Shown in pieces: positions 15,533 through 23,090 of a stretch of DNA of 64,000 bases. The stretch covers positions 1,123,085 through 1,187,084 of the forward strand of contig NZ_QGLF01000001.1 of the NCBI RefSeq assembly GCF_003173055.1, read 5' to 3'. The notes beneath the pieces are model-generated. The model made no database searches. It had not been told where the DNA came from and worked only from the letters and a program-made list of their open reading frames with translations. Source of the stretch: Zavarzinia compransoris (lineage in GTDB: Bacteria; Pseudomonadota; Alphaproteobacteria; Zavarziniales; Zavarziniaceae). The number at the start of each line of letters is the position of its first letter. The stretch's first letter is position 1. Made by a program: the position numbers and the translations under genes.

Positions 15533-16917
15533 GGCAGGCCGTCAAGGCAGGCGATCAGGGCCGGGGCTTCGCTCAAGGGACAGGTCACCGGCTCGCCGGC
15601 CCGACCGGACCGCTTGACCGCGATGGTCTCGGCCTTGCCGTCGCCGTCCGCATCGGTGGCGCCGATCACTTCGAGGTCCGGCACATCGACCGGGACCACC
15701 ATGCCGCCGGCCGCCGTCGGCACCACCAGGGCCGAGATCGCCTCGCCCCGATAGGCGGCAAGCAGCGCCGGCACCGGGGCCTTGCCGCCGAGATAGAGGG
15801 GCGAGGCCAGCACCGGGCAATGATCGAGCGTCGCGAGGCCGAGACCGGCGCCGAAACGATCCAGCAGTTCGACCCTGGCCTCCCCGTCCGCCGGGCAATC
15901 GATGCGGGCGAAACCGGCCAGCGGCCCGCGCAGGGCGGAGACCGGCTGCACCAGCCCGCGCCCCGCCGCCGGCACCACGATGCCATCCTCGAGCAGCGGC
16001 GCGACCAGCGTCTCGAAACCGTTGAGGGCGACCAGTTCGCGCCAGTGGTGGCGGGCGGCGAAGGCCTGGACCAGGATGCGGCCGACCTCGGGCGGCGCCC
16101 CCGCCGCCTTCAGCAGGGCCAGCGCCTTGGCCGCCTCGCCTTCGGCGAAACGCTCGAAGACGGCGGCAGGCATGCGCGCCAGCCATTTCAAGGGCTCCTG
16201 CCCGGCCCCCGGCGCCACTTCGGCCAGCAGGGCGGCAAGCTCGGCATCGCCGGTCAGGTAGAAGGGCACGTCGTCGCAGGACGGCACCCCTTCCTCGTAG
16301 ACGCCGGGGCGGCGGCAGGCCTCGAGCAGGGCCGGCCGGCCGGCGGCATCGACCCGCTGTTGTTCCGGCGCGGGCACGAAGCCGGCCGCCGTCAGGCGCC
16401 AATAGACCGGCGGAAAAGGCGAGCCGGCGAAGGAACGGTCGAAGGCATAGGCGAAGCTGGCATCGTGGGAGGGCACGAACCAGCCGGCCGGGGTTTCGAC
16501 GATGCCGACCGTATCCCCCTCCTGGCGCGGGCTGACGGCCAGCAGGCCGGGGATACCGCCCAGGCGGAACACTTCGACGCGGGAACAGCAATGCGCCCCG
16601 CCCCAATAGTGGCGGAAGGCGGCCAAAGGCTCGGCCACGCCCTCGATGCGGATGTCCGCCCGCAGCAATTCCCAGGATTCCGTATCGCCCTGGCCCGTGA
16701 AGGCGGCCACCACCTTGCCGTCGGGCCCGAGGAAGCGCAGGCCCGCCGCATCCCAGTTTTCATAGTCGGCGGGATCGGCGGCGGGATCCAGCGGATGGCG
16801 GTACATCTCGGCCTTGAAGCCGGGCACGCTCCAGCCCTCCCCGTCCTCGGCGAGGGCGGCACCGCCGCCGAACGCCAGTAGCGCGACGAACCCCAGAACC
16901 CGGCCCAGATACGACAT
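15529..16917 (-). CDS. Exported protein of unknown function, coupled to a membrane protein
   Basis: A 462-residue protein with signal peptide MSYLGRVLGFVALLAFGGGAALA. Landmarks are an N-terminal segment rich in Trp and Cys (FRHYWGGAHCCSRVEVFRLGG), a Cys pair around ACRRPGVYEEGVPSCDDVPF, and a C-terminal acidic repeat-like motif EVIGATDADGDGKAETIAV that resembles FG-GAP/VCBS calcium-binding loops. GGGGAGAAG precedes the ATG at 16917, which is preferred to an upstream start 81 bases away. The GTGA overlap with the next gene suggests the two proteins work together in the envelope. No enzymatic motif is seen. Confidence 0.75.
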   Translation of the reverse strand: MSYLGRVLGFVALLAFGGGAALAEDGEGWSVPGFKAEMYRHPLDPAADPADYENWDAAGLRFLGPDGKVVAAFTGQGDTESWELLRADIRIEGVAEPLAAFRHYWGGAHCCSRVEVFRLGGIPGLLAVSPRQEGDTVGIVETPAGWFVPSHDASFAYAFDRSFAGSPFPPVYWRLTAAGFVPAPEQQRVDAAGRPALLEACRRPGVYEEGVPSCDDVPFYLTGDAELAALLAEVAPGAGQEPLKWLARMPAAVFERFAEGEAAKALALLKAAGAPPEVGRILVQAFAARHHWRELVALNGFETLVAPLLEDGIVVPAAGRGLVQPVSALRGPLAGFARIDCPADGEARVELLDRFGAGLGLATLDHCPVLASPLYLGGKAPVPALLAAYRGEAISALVVPTAAGGMVVPVDVPDLEVIGATDADGDGKAETIAVKRSGRAGEPVTCPLSEAPALIACLDGLP

Positions 16918-17030
16918 CCGCTTCTCCCCGTCTTCGATCAGCCATGCATGCGCCGCGCTTGCGGGACGACGCCAGTTCGGCCAAACCCTGTACAGCATTC
17001 CAGCACTTTCGAGACTCGAAGGATGTGAAC

Positions 17031-18155
17031 ATGACCACCCCGCCCATTCCCTTCATCGACCTGAAGACCCAGCGCGCCCGCATGGGCAGCGCCGTGGACG
17101 AGGCGATCCTCAAGGTGGTCAATCACGGCGCCTATATCATGGGGCCGGAAGTGATCGAACTGGAACGCCAGCTCGGCGAATTCTGCGGCGCGAAGCATGT
17201 GCTGTCCTGCGCCAACGGCACCGACGCCCTCGGCCTCGTGCTGATGGCGAAGGGCGTGGGCCCGGGCGATGCGGTCTTCGTGCCCGCCTTCACCTTCGTC
17301 GCCACGGCGGAAGTGGTGGCCTGGGTCGGCGCCACGCCGGTCTTCGTCGATGTCGACGAGGACAATTTCAACATGAACCCGGCCCATCTCGCCGCCTCGA
17401 TCAAATGGGCGCGCGACAACGGCCTGCGCCCGGTCGGCGTCATCCCGGTCGACCTGTTCGGCCAGCCGGCCGACTATCAGGCGATCCTGCCCATCGCCGA
17501 GGCCGAAGAACTGTGGCTGATGTCGGACGCGGCGCAGAGCTTCGGCGCCAAGCTGAACAACCGCGCGGTCGGCACCTTCGGCCTCGCCACCGCGACCAGC
17601 TTCTTCCCGGCGAAGCCGCTTGGCTGCTACGGCGACGGCGGCGCGGTCTTCACCGACGACGACGAATTGATCGAAGTCCTGCGCTCGATCCGCATCCACG
17701 GCCAGGGCAGCGACAAATACGAGAATGTCCGCATCGGCATCAACGGCCGCCTCGACACCATCCAGGCCGCCGTGCTGATCGAGAAGCTGAAGCTCTTCCC
17801 CGACGAGATCGAAGCCCGCGACCGTGTCGCCAGCCGTTACAACGCTGGCCTCGCCGATGTCGCCCGGGTGCCGCACCTCCGCGCCGGGACGACCAGCGTC
17901 TGGGCGCAATATACCCTGGTCCTGAACGATCGCGACAAGGTGGCGGCGGCCTGCAAGGCGGCCAATGTCCCGACCGCGATCTATTACCCGATCCCGCTCA
18001 GCCATCAGCTCGGTTACAAGCATTTCCCGACCGGGCCGGGCGGCGTGCCGGTTTCCGAGCGCCTGTCGGCCGGGGTCCTGAGCCTGCCCATGCATCCCTA
18101 TCTCGCCCCCGACGTGCAGGACCGCATCATCGATACCGTCCGCCAGGCGATCTGA
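17031..18155 (+). CDS. DegT/DnrJ/EryC1/StrS-family sugar aminotransferase
   Basis: A 374-residue PLP enzyme that probably transfers an amino group to a nucleotide-linked keto sugar. It has PFIDLKTQRARMG at the N-terminus, CANGTDALGLVLMAKGVGPGD for cofactor binding, and the Schiff-base lysine K195 in FFPAKPLGCYGDGGA. The C-terminal block GRLDTIQAAVLIEKL is followed by YTLVLNDRDKVAAACKAANV. The segment GCYGDGGAVFTDD resembles UDP-3-keto-GlcNAcA aminotransferases of the WbpE/WlbC group, but this is only a likeness. GAAGGATG lies before the ATG. No sugar-pathway genes are adjacent. Confidence 0.85.
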   Translation: MTTPPIPFIDLKTQRARMGSAVDEAILKVVNHGAYIMGPEVIELERQLGEFCGAKHVLSCANGTDALGLVLMAKGVGPGDAVFVPAFTFVATAEVVAWVGATPVFVDVDEDNFNMNPAHLAASIKWARDNGLRPVGVIPVDLFGQPADYQAILPIAEAEELWLMSDAAQSFGAKLNNRAVGTFGLATATSFFPAKPLGCYGDGGAVFTDDDELIEVLRSIRIHGQGSDKYENVRIGINGRLDTIQAAVLIEKLKLFPDEIEARDRVASRYNAGLADVARVPHLRAGTTSVWAQYTLVLNDRDKVAAACKAANVPTAIYYPIPLSHQLGYKHFPTGPGGVPVSERLSAGVLSLPMHPYLAPDVQDRIIDTVRQAI

Positions 18156-18244
18156 ATTCATCCATCAGGCGGGGCATTCGGGCAGGCGGGGGCCGGGAAC
18201 GGCCCCGCTGCCTCGACGGCCCTGGCCGCCCCCCGGCGGCCAGC

Positions 18245-18330
18245 ACTGCCCGCGCGGGGCGTCGCTGCCGGGCAGTCATCCATCGCCGGGATTGCAGCCC
18301 GATTTTCCGCGCCCCCCGGCAGCGGAAAAT
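18245..18330. terminator. Hairpins in a 300-bp convergent gap
   Basis: Two inverted repeats sit between convergent genes: ACTGCCCG (18245-18252) with CGGGCAGT (18269-18276), and ATTTTCCGC (18302-18310) with GCGGAAAAT (18322-18330). The second carries A/T-rich stem ends and could stop transcription from both sides. No gene was seen in 18156-18453. Confidence 0.45.
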
Positions 18331-18453
18331 TGGTCACGGGCACCGTCACTCCCGACGCGGATCGGCACGTCGATGGCAGCCGGGGCCGCCGCCCGAACCT
18401 TAACCATGGCGGCAAGGGCGGAGATATCCCCGGAACAGGGGGAAATACCCGAT

Positions 18454-19134
18454 TCAGACCAGGCCGCGCCGCGCCGCTTCCAGCGCCGCCTCGGCGCGGG
18501 ACGAGACGTGCAACTTGCGATAGATGGTCTTCACGTAACCGGCGACGGTGTGTTCGGTCAGGCCGAGGACATCCGCCGCCTCGGCGACGCGCAGGCCCCG
18601 GCCGATCAATTGCAGCACGTCGACCTCGCGGCGGGTGAGATTGGCATCGTCCGGCACGATTTCCGGCGGCACGATTTCCGGCCGCGGCGCGGCGGCACGG
18701 AAGTGATTGAGCATGCGCCGCGCGATCGAGGGCGACAGGGGCGGTTCCCCCTGCTCGATCCGGCGCAGATAGGTGCCGAGCCGGCCGAGGTCGACATCCT
18801 TCAGCAGATAGCCCTGCGCGCCCGCCCCGAGAGCGTCGAACAGATGGCCGTCGTCGTCGAAGATCGTGGTCACGACGGTCAGGGTCGCCGGATAGCCGCC
18901 GGCGAGAAGGCGGATCAGGTCGATGCCCGAGCCGTCCGGCAGGGCGAGATCGATCAGGCCGATGGCCCGGCGCTGCGGGCCGAGAGCGGCGGCGATCCAG
19001 GCCCGGGCGCCGGCCAGATCGGCGAAGGCGAAGACCTCGATCCCGGGAAAGGCGCTTTCGAGGGCGGCGACGAGGCTGGCGCGGGCTTCCGCCAGATCCT
19101 CGACCACGAAGCCGATGTCGGGCCTTGCGGTCAT
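18454..19134 (-). CDS. NarL/FixJ-type response regulator with LuxR DNA-binding domain
   Basis: A 226-residue two-component regulator. The receiver domain spans about residues 5-125, with phosphoacceptor Asp62 in IGLIDLALPDGSG, acidic residues near the start (VEDLAE) and the switch lysine in GYLLKDVD. After a Pro-rich linker containing a short direct repeat (PEIVPPEIVP), the LuxR helix-turn-helix covers about 160-225 (LTRREVDVLQLIGRGLRVAE, HTVAGYVKTIYRKLHV). Its ATG overlaps the stop codon of the kinase gene as ATGA, so the kinase at 19131-21392 is its expected partner. Targets are unknown. Confidence 0.92.
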   Translation of the reverse strand: MTARPDIGFVVEDLAEARASLVAALESAFPGIEVFAFADLAGARAWIAAALGPQRRAIGLIDLALPDGSGIDLIRLLAGGYPATLTVVTTIFDDDGHLFDALGAGAQGYLLKDVDLGRLGTYLRRIEQGEPPLSPSIARRMLNHFRAAAPRPEIVPPEIVPDDANLTRREVDVLQLIGRGLRVAEAADVLGLTEHTVAGYVKTIYRKLHVSSRAEAALEAARRGLV

Positions 19135-21392
19135 GATGCCGTCCGGCCGAGCGGCAGGGTGATCTCGATCGCGAAGCCGGCGGCCACCGGCGGGAAGGCG
19201 ATCGTGCCCCCGACCGCGCCGACCCGGGCCGTCAGGTTGCGCAGGCCGTTGCCGCCCGGGGCCGCCCCGGCCCGGCCGATGCCCCCCAGGGCCGCCTCGG
19301 CCCGGCCGATGCCATTATCGGCGAAGGCGGCCCGCAGCAGGCCGCCGCCCCAGGCCAGGCGGATGTCGAGGCGCGACGCGCCCGAGTGACGGATGGCGTT
19401 GCTGACGATCTCGCGCGCCGCCGACACGAAGTGACGGTAGAGGGTGTAATCGACCATGACCTCTTCCCCCGCCGCCGGATTCATCGGCCAGTCGAGGGCG
19501 ATGCCCGTGCCGTCCAGGCGCTGGAAGGTTTCGTGGCGGAGATCGGCCGCCACCACGGAGAGCGGCAGGCGGTCGCCGGCGAGCGCGCCCGCGATCGAAC
19601 GGATATCGACGATCGCCTCGCGCAGGATCTTGCGCATATCGCCGATGTCGCCCTTGTGCAGGCCGGAGAGCAGGCGGGCGCCGACATCGTCGTGCAGGTC
19701 GCGGGAAATGCGCCGGCGCTCCTCGGCCACGCCGCGCTCATAGGCGCTGCGGCTGGCTTCGGCATGCTGCATCAGAAGGCCGAGCTGGCGGGCGAGATTG
19801 AGGTGCAGCAGGGAGAACAGCGCCCGCCCGCCGAAGGGATAGCGCAGGGCGAGGCCGCCGGTCTCCCCGGTCGGCGGCAGGCGCATTTCGGTGCCGTCGC
19901 CGCGCAGCTGCGCGATCCGCGGCGGTTCGGCCAGGGGCGCGATCTCGAGCGGATCGAACAGGCGTTCGAGCAGGGCGCGCCAGCGCCCGGCCCGTTCCTC
20001 GGCCGAGGCGCCGAAGGCGACCTCGATCACGGCGCGGAACAGTTCGGGTTCCGCCATGCGCCGGCGCGCCACCGTGCGCCGCCACAGGGCATCGCGCAGC
20101 GGCAGGTAGAGAAAGCCGACGAAGACCAGGGCAAGGCCGAGCGACGGCTCGGGCCCGAGATGCAGAACATAGAGCAGGGCGGCATCGAGGACCAGCATGG
20201 TCAGGATCGCACCGCCGTAGAAAAGCACGCGGAACGACCATTCGCCGATCGCGAACAGGCGATAGCGGCGCAGGCCCAGCGCGACGCCGAGATAGATCAG
20301 CAGGAAGAAGCCGAAGGCATAGCCTTGCGACATATAGGGTTCCCGGCCGATCAGCAGCGGCGCGCCGATGATCAGGATGAAGCACCCCGCCCCGATCGAA
20401 ATGGTCAGGCCGAGCCAGTTCAGCGCGGCCCGCGCCGCCGCATCCCGCCGCGTCGCCAGCCATTGCGCGGCGACCGCCAGCACGATCGAGACCATCTCGG
20501 TCGCGGTCGGCAGGTAACGGGCGGTGGTCTGGCCGTCGAACAGGCGCAGGCGGTCGGCGGCGAAGCAGACGGCGACGAACAGGGTCAGCCAGACCAGGTG
20601 GCGGGTCGCCGCCAGGGGCATCGGATAGCGCAGGAACAGCGCCACCGCCGCCGCCCCGAACCCCATGGCGCCCAGGAAATTGGCCGCCGAGAGCCATTGG
20701 AACAGGATGCCGTCCAGCGCCAGTTCGCGCGAACTGTAGATCGCGGCGGCATGGGCCGACATGACCATGGCGACGCCGCTGACAATGAAGAAGCGCGGCG
20801 GCCAGTCGCGCGGGCGGATCGACCACACCCAGCCGCTGATCAGCAGGCTGCCGATGCCGGTGACGAACTGGACCCAGAAATCGACCGGCAGGTCGGCCAG
20901 CGGCCGTTCCCCGGGCACGACCGCCAGGGCCAGGGGCGCGCCGTCCGCGCCCGCATAGTGCAGAACCACCTGCCCCGCGCCCAGGATGGCATGCAGGGCG
21001 GACTGCCGGGCCATGAAGCGATCGAGGTCGGCATAGCTGGTGATGAAATCGGGTTCGGGGGTCAGGTCCTGCGCCTCCAGGGCCAGGACCGGGCCCCCGG
21101 GCACCGACAGGCCGTGCAGCACGCTGCCCGCCGGGACGGCGCTGCCGGGGCCGCCCGCGGCGGCGGCGATCACCGTCACCCTGCCGTCCGCGGCGACACC
21201 CAGGTGCAGGCCGAGCCAGGGCTGGGCCAGCACCGACCACATGGTACCGACCACGGCGGCGATGCACAGGGCCACCACCCACAGCATCAGGGTCGCCGGC
21301 TCGCGCGCCGACGCCGAACCCTCGACGGGAGCAATATCGATTGAGGAGGCCGCCGGCTCGCCCTGCCGCGCGCCCCGCGACAGGGACTTCAT
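19131..21392 (-). CDS. Membrane sensor histidine kinase (HisKA_3 type) with multi-helix sensor
   Basis: A 753-residue kinase. An N-terminal helix and a periplasmic domain (about residues 60-160) are followed by roughly eight membrane helices to about residue 440. Next come a cytosolic linker and the dimerisation motif EERRRISRDLHDDVGARLL with phospho-acceptor His567. An HATPase domain follows with EIVSNAIRHS (N box), ADNGIG (G1) and GGNGLRNL (G2). Between G1 and G2 a 10-residue unit is duplicated in tandem. The signal is unknown. The gene overlaps the downstream LuxR-type regulator by ATGA, making a dedicated two-component pair. Confidence 0.9.
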   Translation of the reverse strand: MKSLSRGARQGEPAASSIDIAPVEGSASAREPATLMLWVVALCIAAVVGTMWSVLAQPWLGLHLGVAADGRVTVIAAAAGGPGSAVPAGSVLHGLSVPGGPVLALEAQDLTPEPDFITSYADLDRFMARQSALHAILGAGQVVLHYAGADGAPLALAVVPGERPLADLPVDFWVQFVTGIGSLLISGWVWSIRPRDWPPRFFIVSGVAMVMSAHAAAIYSSRELALDGILFQWLSAANFLGAMGFGAAAVALFLRYPMPLAATRHLVWLTLFVAVCFAADRLRLFDGQTTARYLPTATEMVSIVLAVAAQWLATRRDAAARAALNWLGLTISIGAGCFILIIGAPLLIGREPYMSQGYAFGFFLLIYLGVALGLRRYRLFAIGEWSFRVLFYGGAILTMLVLDAALLYVLHLGPEPSLGLALVFVGFLYLPLRDALWRRTVARRRMAEPELFRAVIEVAFGASAEERAGRWRALLERLFDPLEIAPLAEPPRIAQLRGDGTEMRLPPTGETGGLALRYPFGGRALFSLLHLNLARQLGLLMQHAEASRSAYERGVAEERRRISRDLHDDVGARLLSGLHKGDIGDMRKILREAIVDIRSIAGALAGDRLPLSVVAADLRHETFQRLDGTGIALDWPMNPAAGEEVMVDYTLYRHFVSAAREIVSNAIRHSGASRLDIRLAWGGGLLRAAFADNGIGRAEAALGGIGRAGAAPGGNGLRNLTARVGAVGGTIAFPPVAAGFAIEITLPLGRTAS
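19261..19313 (-). repeat. 30-bp tandem duplication inside the kinase ATP-lid region
   Basis: The 23-bp blocks 19261-19283 and 19291-19313 match at 22 of 23 positions with a 30-bp period. They encode GIGRAEAALG followed by GIGRAGAAPG, between the G1 (DNGIG) and G2 (GGNGLRNL) boxes. The duplication is in frame and lengthens the lid by ten residues. Confidence 0.85.
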
Positions 21393-21461
21393 GCCCTTGT
21401 TCTACAATGAAAATCCGCCGAGATCAGCCTTCAACTGCACCCCAGGCGATACAAAGCGCTT

Positions 21462-21824
21462 TCAGGCGGCGAGCAGCGCCTCGCGCACGGTGGCGACCAA
21501 TTCCTCGCTCGCCACCGGCTTGCCCAGGATATGGGAGGTCAGGGGCCGCAGGTCGGCCATGGCCTGGCCGGCATTGGCGCTGACCACGACCACCGGCACG
21601 CCCAGGTCCTCGACCAGGTGGCGGGTGGCGGAAACGCCGTCCAGCCCGCCTTTCAGGCGGATGTCCATCAGGGCGAGATCGGGCCGTTCCGCCGCCGCGA
21701 CCACCAGCGCCTCGGCGGCATCGTCGAGGGGGCCGATGACTTCGAAGCCGGCGTCGGTCAGCACCGTATCAAGAAAGAAGGCGATGAAAGCCTCGTCCTC
21801 GACCACAAGAATGCGCTGCGCCAT
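21462..21824 (-). CDS. Single-domain response regulator (receiver only)
   Basis: A 120-residue protein made only of a CheY-like receiver: acidic pair in ILVVEDEAF, phosphoacceptor Asp54 in LALMDIRLKGG, and the conserved lysine in SHILGKPVASEEL. The sequence is closest in style to receivers found with HWE/Pfr-type kinases of alphaproteobacteria. It lies 69 bp upstream of the kinase start but about 80 bp downstream of the DUF6362 gene, so it may be read with either. With no output domain it probably relays or buffers phosphate. Confidence 0.9.
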   Translation of the reverse strand: MAQRILVVEDEAFIAFFLDTVLTDAGFEVIGPLDDAAEALVVAAAERPDLALMDIRLKGGLDGVSATRHLVEDLGVPVVVVSANAGQAMADLRPLTSHILGKPVASEELVATVREALLAA

Positions 21825-21902
21825 GATCTCGACCTGCCGGTTCGGTGCCGCGCCCGTGGCGGCATTCGCGGATCTGAATGTGAAAAGCCGGCGCTTGTTC
21901 CC

Positions 21903-22325
21903 TCAAACACCCATGTCCTGGACGCAGGCCCCCGCCCCTTGCGCCGCGGGCTGGTTCAGATGGCCGGCGATGATGCGCAGCGCCGCCGCCTGGCGATTGG
22001 CGATCGTGTTGCGGTGGCAGCCGATCATGCGGGCGAGGCGCGCCGCGGAAATCCCGCTGGCCAGCGCCCAGGCGATGCGGCGCTGCGCCTCGGTCAGCAG
22101 GGACAGCCAGCCGATCGTCGCCTCCAGCCGGTCGATGGCGCCCGGGCTGGGCGGGCCGAGGCGGACGCGCACCCCGGTGGAGGCCTGGACCGCCACCGAT
22201 TCGCGCACCACATCGGGCCAGGCGGAGCGCAGGCCCAGGCGGTACTTCGTCTCCGTATCCGGCAGGCGGCGCAGGGTATCCGCCGCCTCCTCCAGCCGCG
22301 CTGCGACCAATTCACCCGTCCACAT
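21903..22325 (-). CDS. DUF6362-like phage-type protein
   Basis: A 140-residue protein starting MWTGELVAARLEEAADTLRRLPDTE, which matches the opening of DUF6362 proteins common in alphaproteobacterial phages and genomic islands. The C-terminal half contains a sigma-like helix-turn-helix, AWALASGISAARLARMIGCH followed by RNTIANRQAAALRII, suggesting DNA binding. It is transcribed divergently from the S24/XRE repressor, and the shared 120-bp promoter holds an SOS-type box about 50-60 bp upstream of this start. No other phage genes are present, so this appears to be a retained or degraded control module. Confidence 0.7.
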   Translation of the reverse strand: MWTGELVAARLEEAADTLRRLPDTETKYRLGLRSAWPDVVRESVAVQASTGVRVRLGPPSPGAIDRLEATIGWLSLLTEAQRRIAWALASGISAARLARMIGCHRNTIANRQAAALRIIAGHLNQPAAQGAGACVQDMGV

Positions 22326-22372
22326 GGCATCGCCCCCGTCGCAACTATCGGAAGCATACTATCACGCGAACG

Positions 22373-22387
22373 GAACAAATCAAGAAC
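22373..22387 (-). promoter_or_regulatory. SOS-type (LexA) box GTTC-N7-GTTC between two divergent genes
   Basis: On the plus strand GAAC (22373-22376), seven bases, GAAC (22384-22387); read on the minus strand this is the alphaproteobacterial LexA box. A further GAAC half-site lies at 22368-22371, one base before the box. The box is 48-62 bp from the DUF6362 start and 59-73 bp from the repressor GTG. GCATACTATC (22354-22363) and GATACAGTATGG (22424-22435) nearby are possible repressor half-sites. Confidence 0.6.
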
Positions 22388-22445
22388 TTTTGCCCGGATC
22401 GGGTAAGTGTGCTAGGGTGCATGGATACAGTATGGGAGCATAGCC

Positions 22446-23087
22446 GTGCACAATCGCCTGGGCGAATGGCGCCGCCATGCGGGGCTGACACAGGACCAGC
22501 TGGCCGAACGCGCGGGCACCGTGCGCTCGCAGATCGTGAAACTGGAACGGGGCGAACGCCGCCTCACCGTCGACTGGATGCTGCGCCTCGCCAAGCACCT
22601 GGGCTGCGAGCCGGGCGATCTTTTGCCGGAAGCCCCCCTGCCCGCCGCGGCCGGGCTCCAGGCCCCGGCGCCGCAGCCCTGGGCGGAGGCTGCCCCCTTG
22701 CGCGACCTTCCGGTCTGCGGCGCGGCGCGGGGCGGGGCCAATGCCCTGTTCGTCGACCAGGGCCAGGCCCTCGAATATACCTTCCGGCCGGCCCAGCTGG
22801 CGGGGGTGGCGAATGCCTTCGCCGTCTATGCGGTGGGCGATTCGATGGAGCCGAAGTTCCGCGCCGGCGATCTCCTGTTCCTCAATCCCAACCTGCCGCC
22901 GGTGCGGGGCTGCTTCGTCGTCGTCGAACTGGGCGACGACGAAGCCTATGTGAAGCAATTCGTCCGCCAGTCGAACGACGAATTGACCTTGCGCGAATTC
23001 AACCCCGAACCCCGGGACCTGCCGGCCATCCCCACCCGCCGGGTGAAGGCCATCCACCGCGTCGTCGGCAGCTGGGAGGGGCAGTAG
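22446..23087 (+). CDS. XRE-family repressor with S24 (LexA-like) self-cleavage domain
   Basis: A 213-residue phage-repressor-like protein. Residues 1-60 form an XRE helix-turn-helix (MHNRLGEWRRHAGLTQDQLA, SQIVKLERGER). Residues about 90-205 form an S24 peptidase domain with nucleophile Ser133 in YAVGDSMEPKFRAGD and general-base Lys170 in EAYVKQFVR, 37 residues apart as in LexA and UmuD. Cys91-Gly92 is a plausible UmuD-like cleavage site. It starts at a GTG with GGGAG upstream. RecA-stimulated cleavage after DNA damage would release its targets, probably the divergent DUF6362 promoter. Confidence 0.88.
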   Translation: MHNRLGEWRRHAGLTQDQLAERAGTVRSQIVKLERGERRLTVDWMLRLAKHLGCEPGDLLPEAPLPAAAGLQAPAPQPWAEAAPLRDLPVCGAARGGANALFVDQGQALEYTFRPAQLAGVANAFAVYAVGDSMEPKFRAGDLLFLNPNLPPVRGCFVVVELGDDEAYVKQFVRQSNDELTLREFNPEPRDLPAIPTRRVKAIHRVVGSWEGQ

Positions 23088-23090
23088 CCC

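Noticed and set aside
21903-23087. Prophage
   Set aside because: Only a DUF6362 protein and a repressor are present. No integrase, structural or lysis genes and no att repeats were seen.
22446-23087. LexA itself
   Set aside because: The N-terminus is an XRE helix-turn-helix, not the winged helix of LexA, although the S24 domain is shared.
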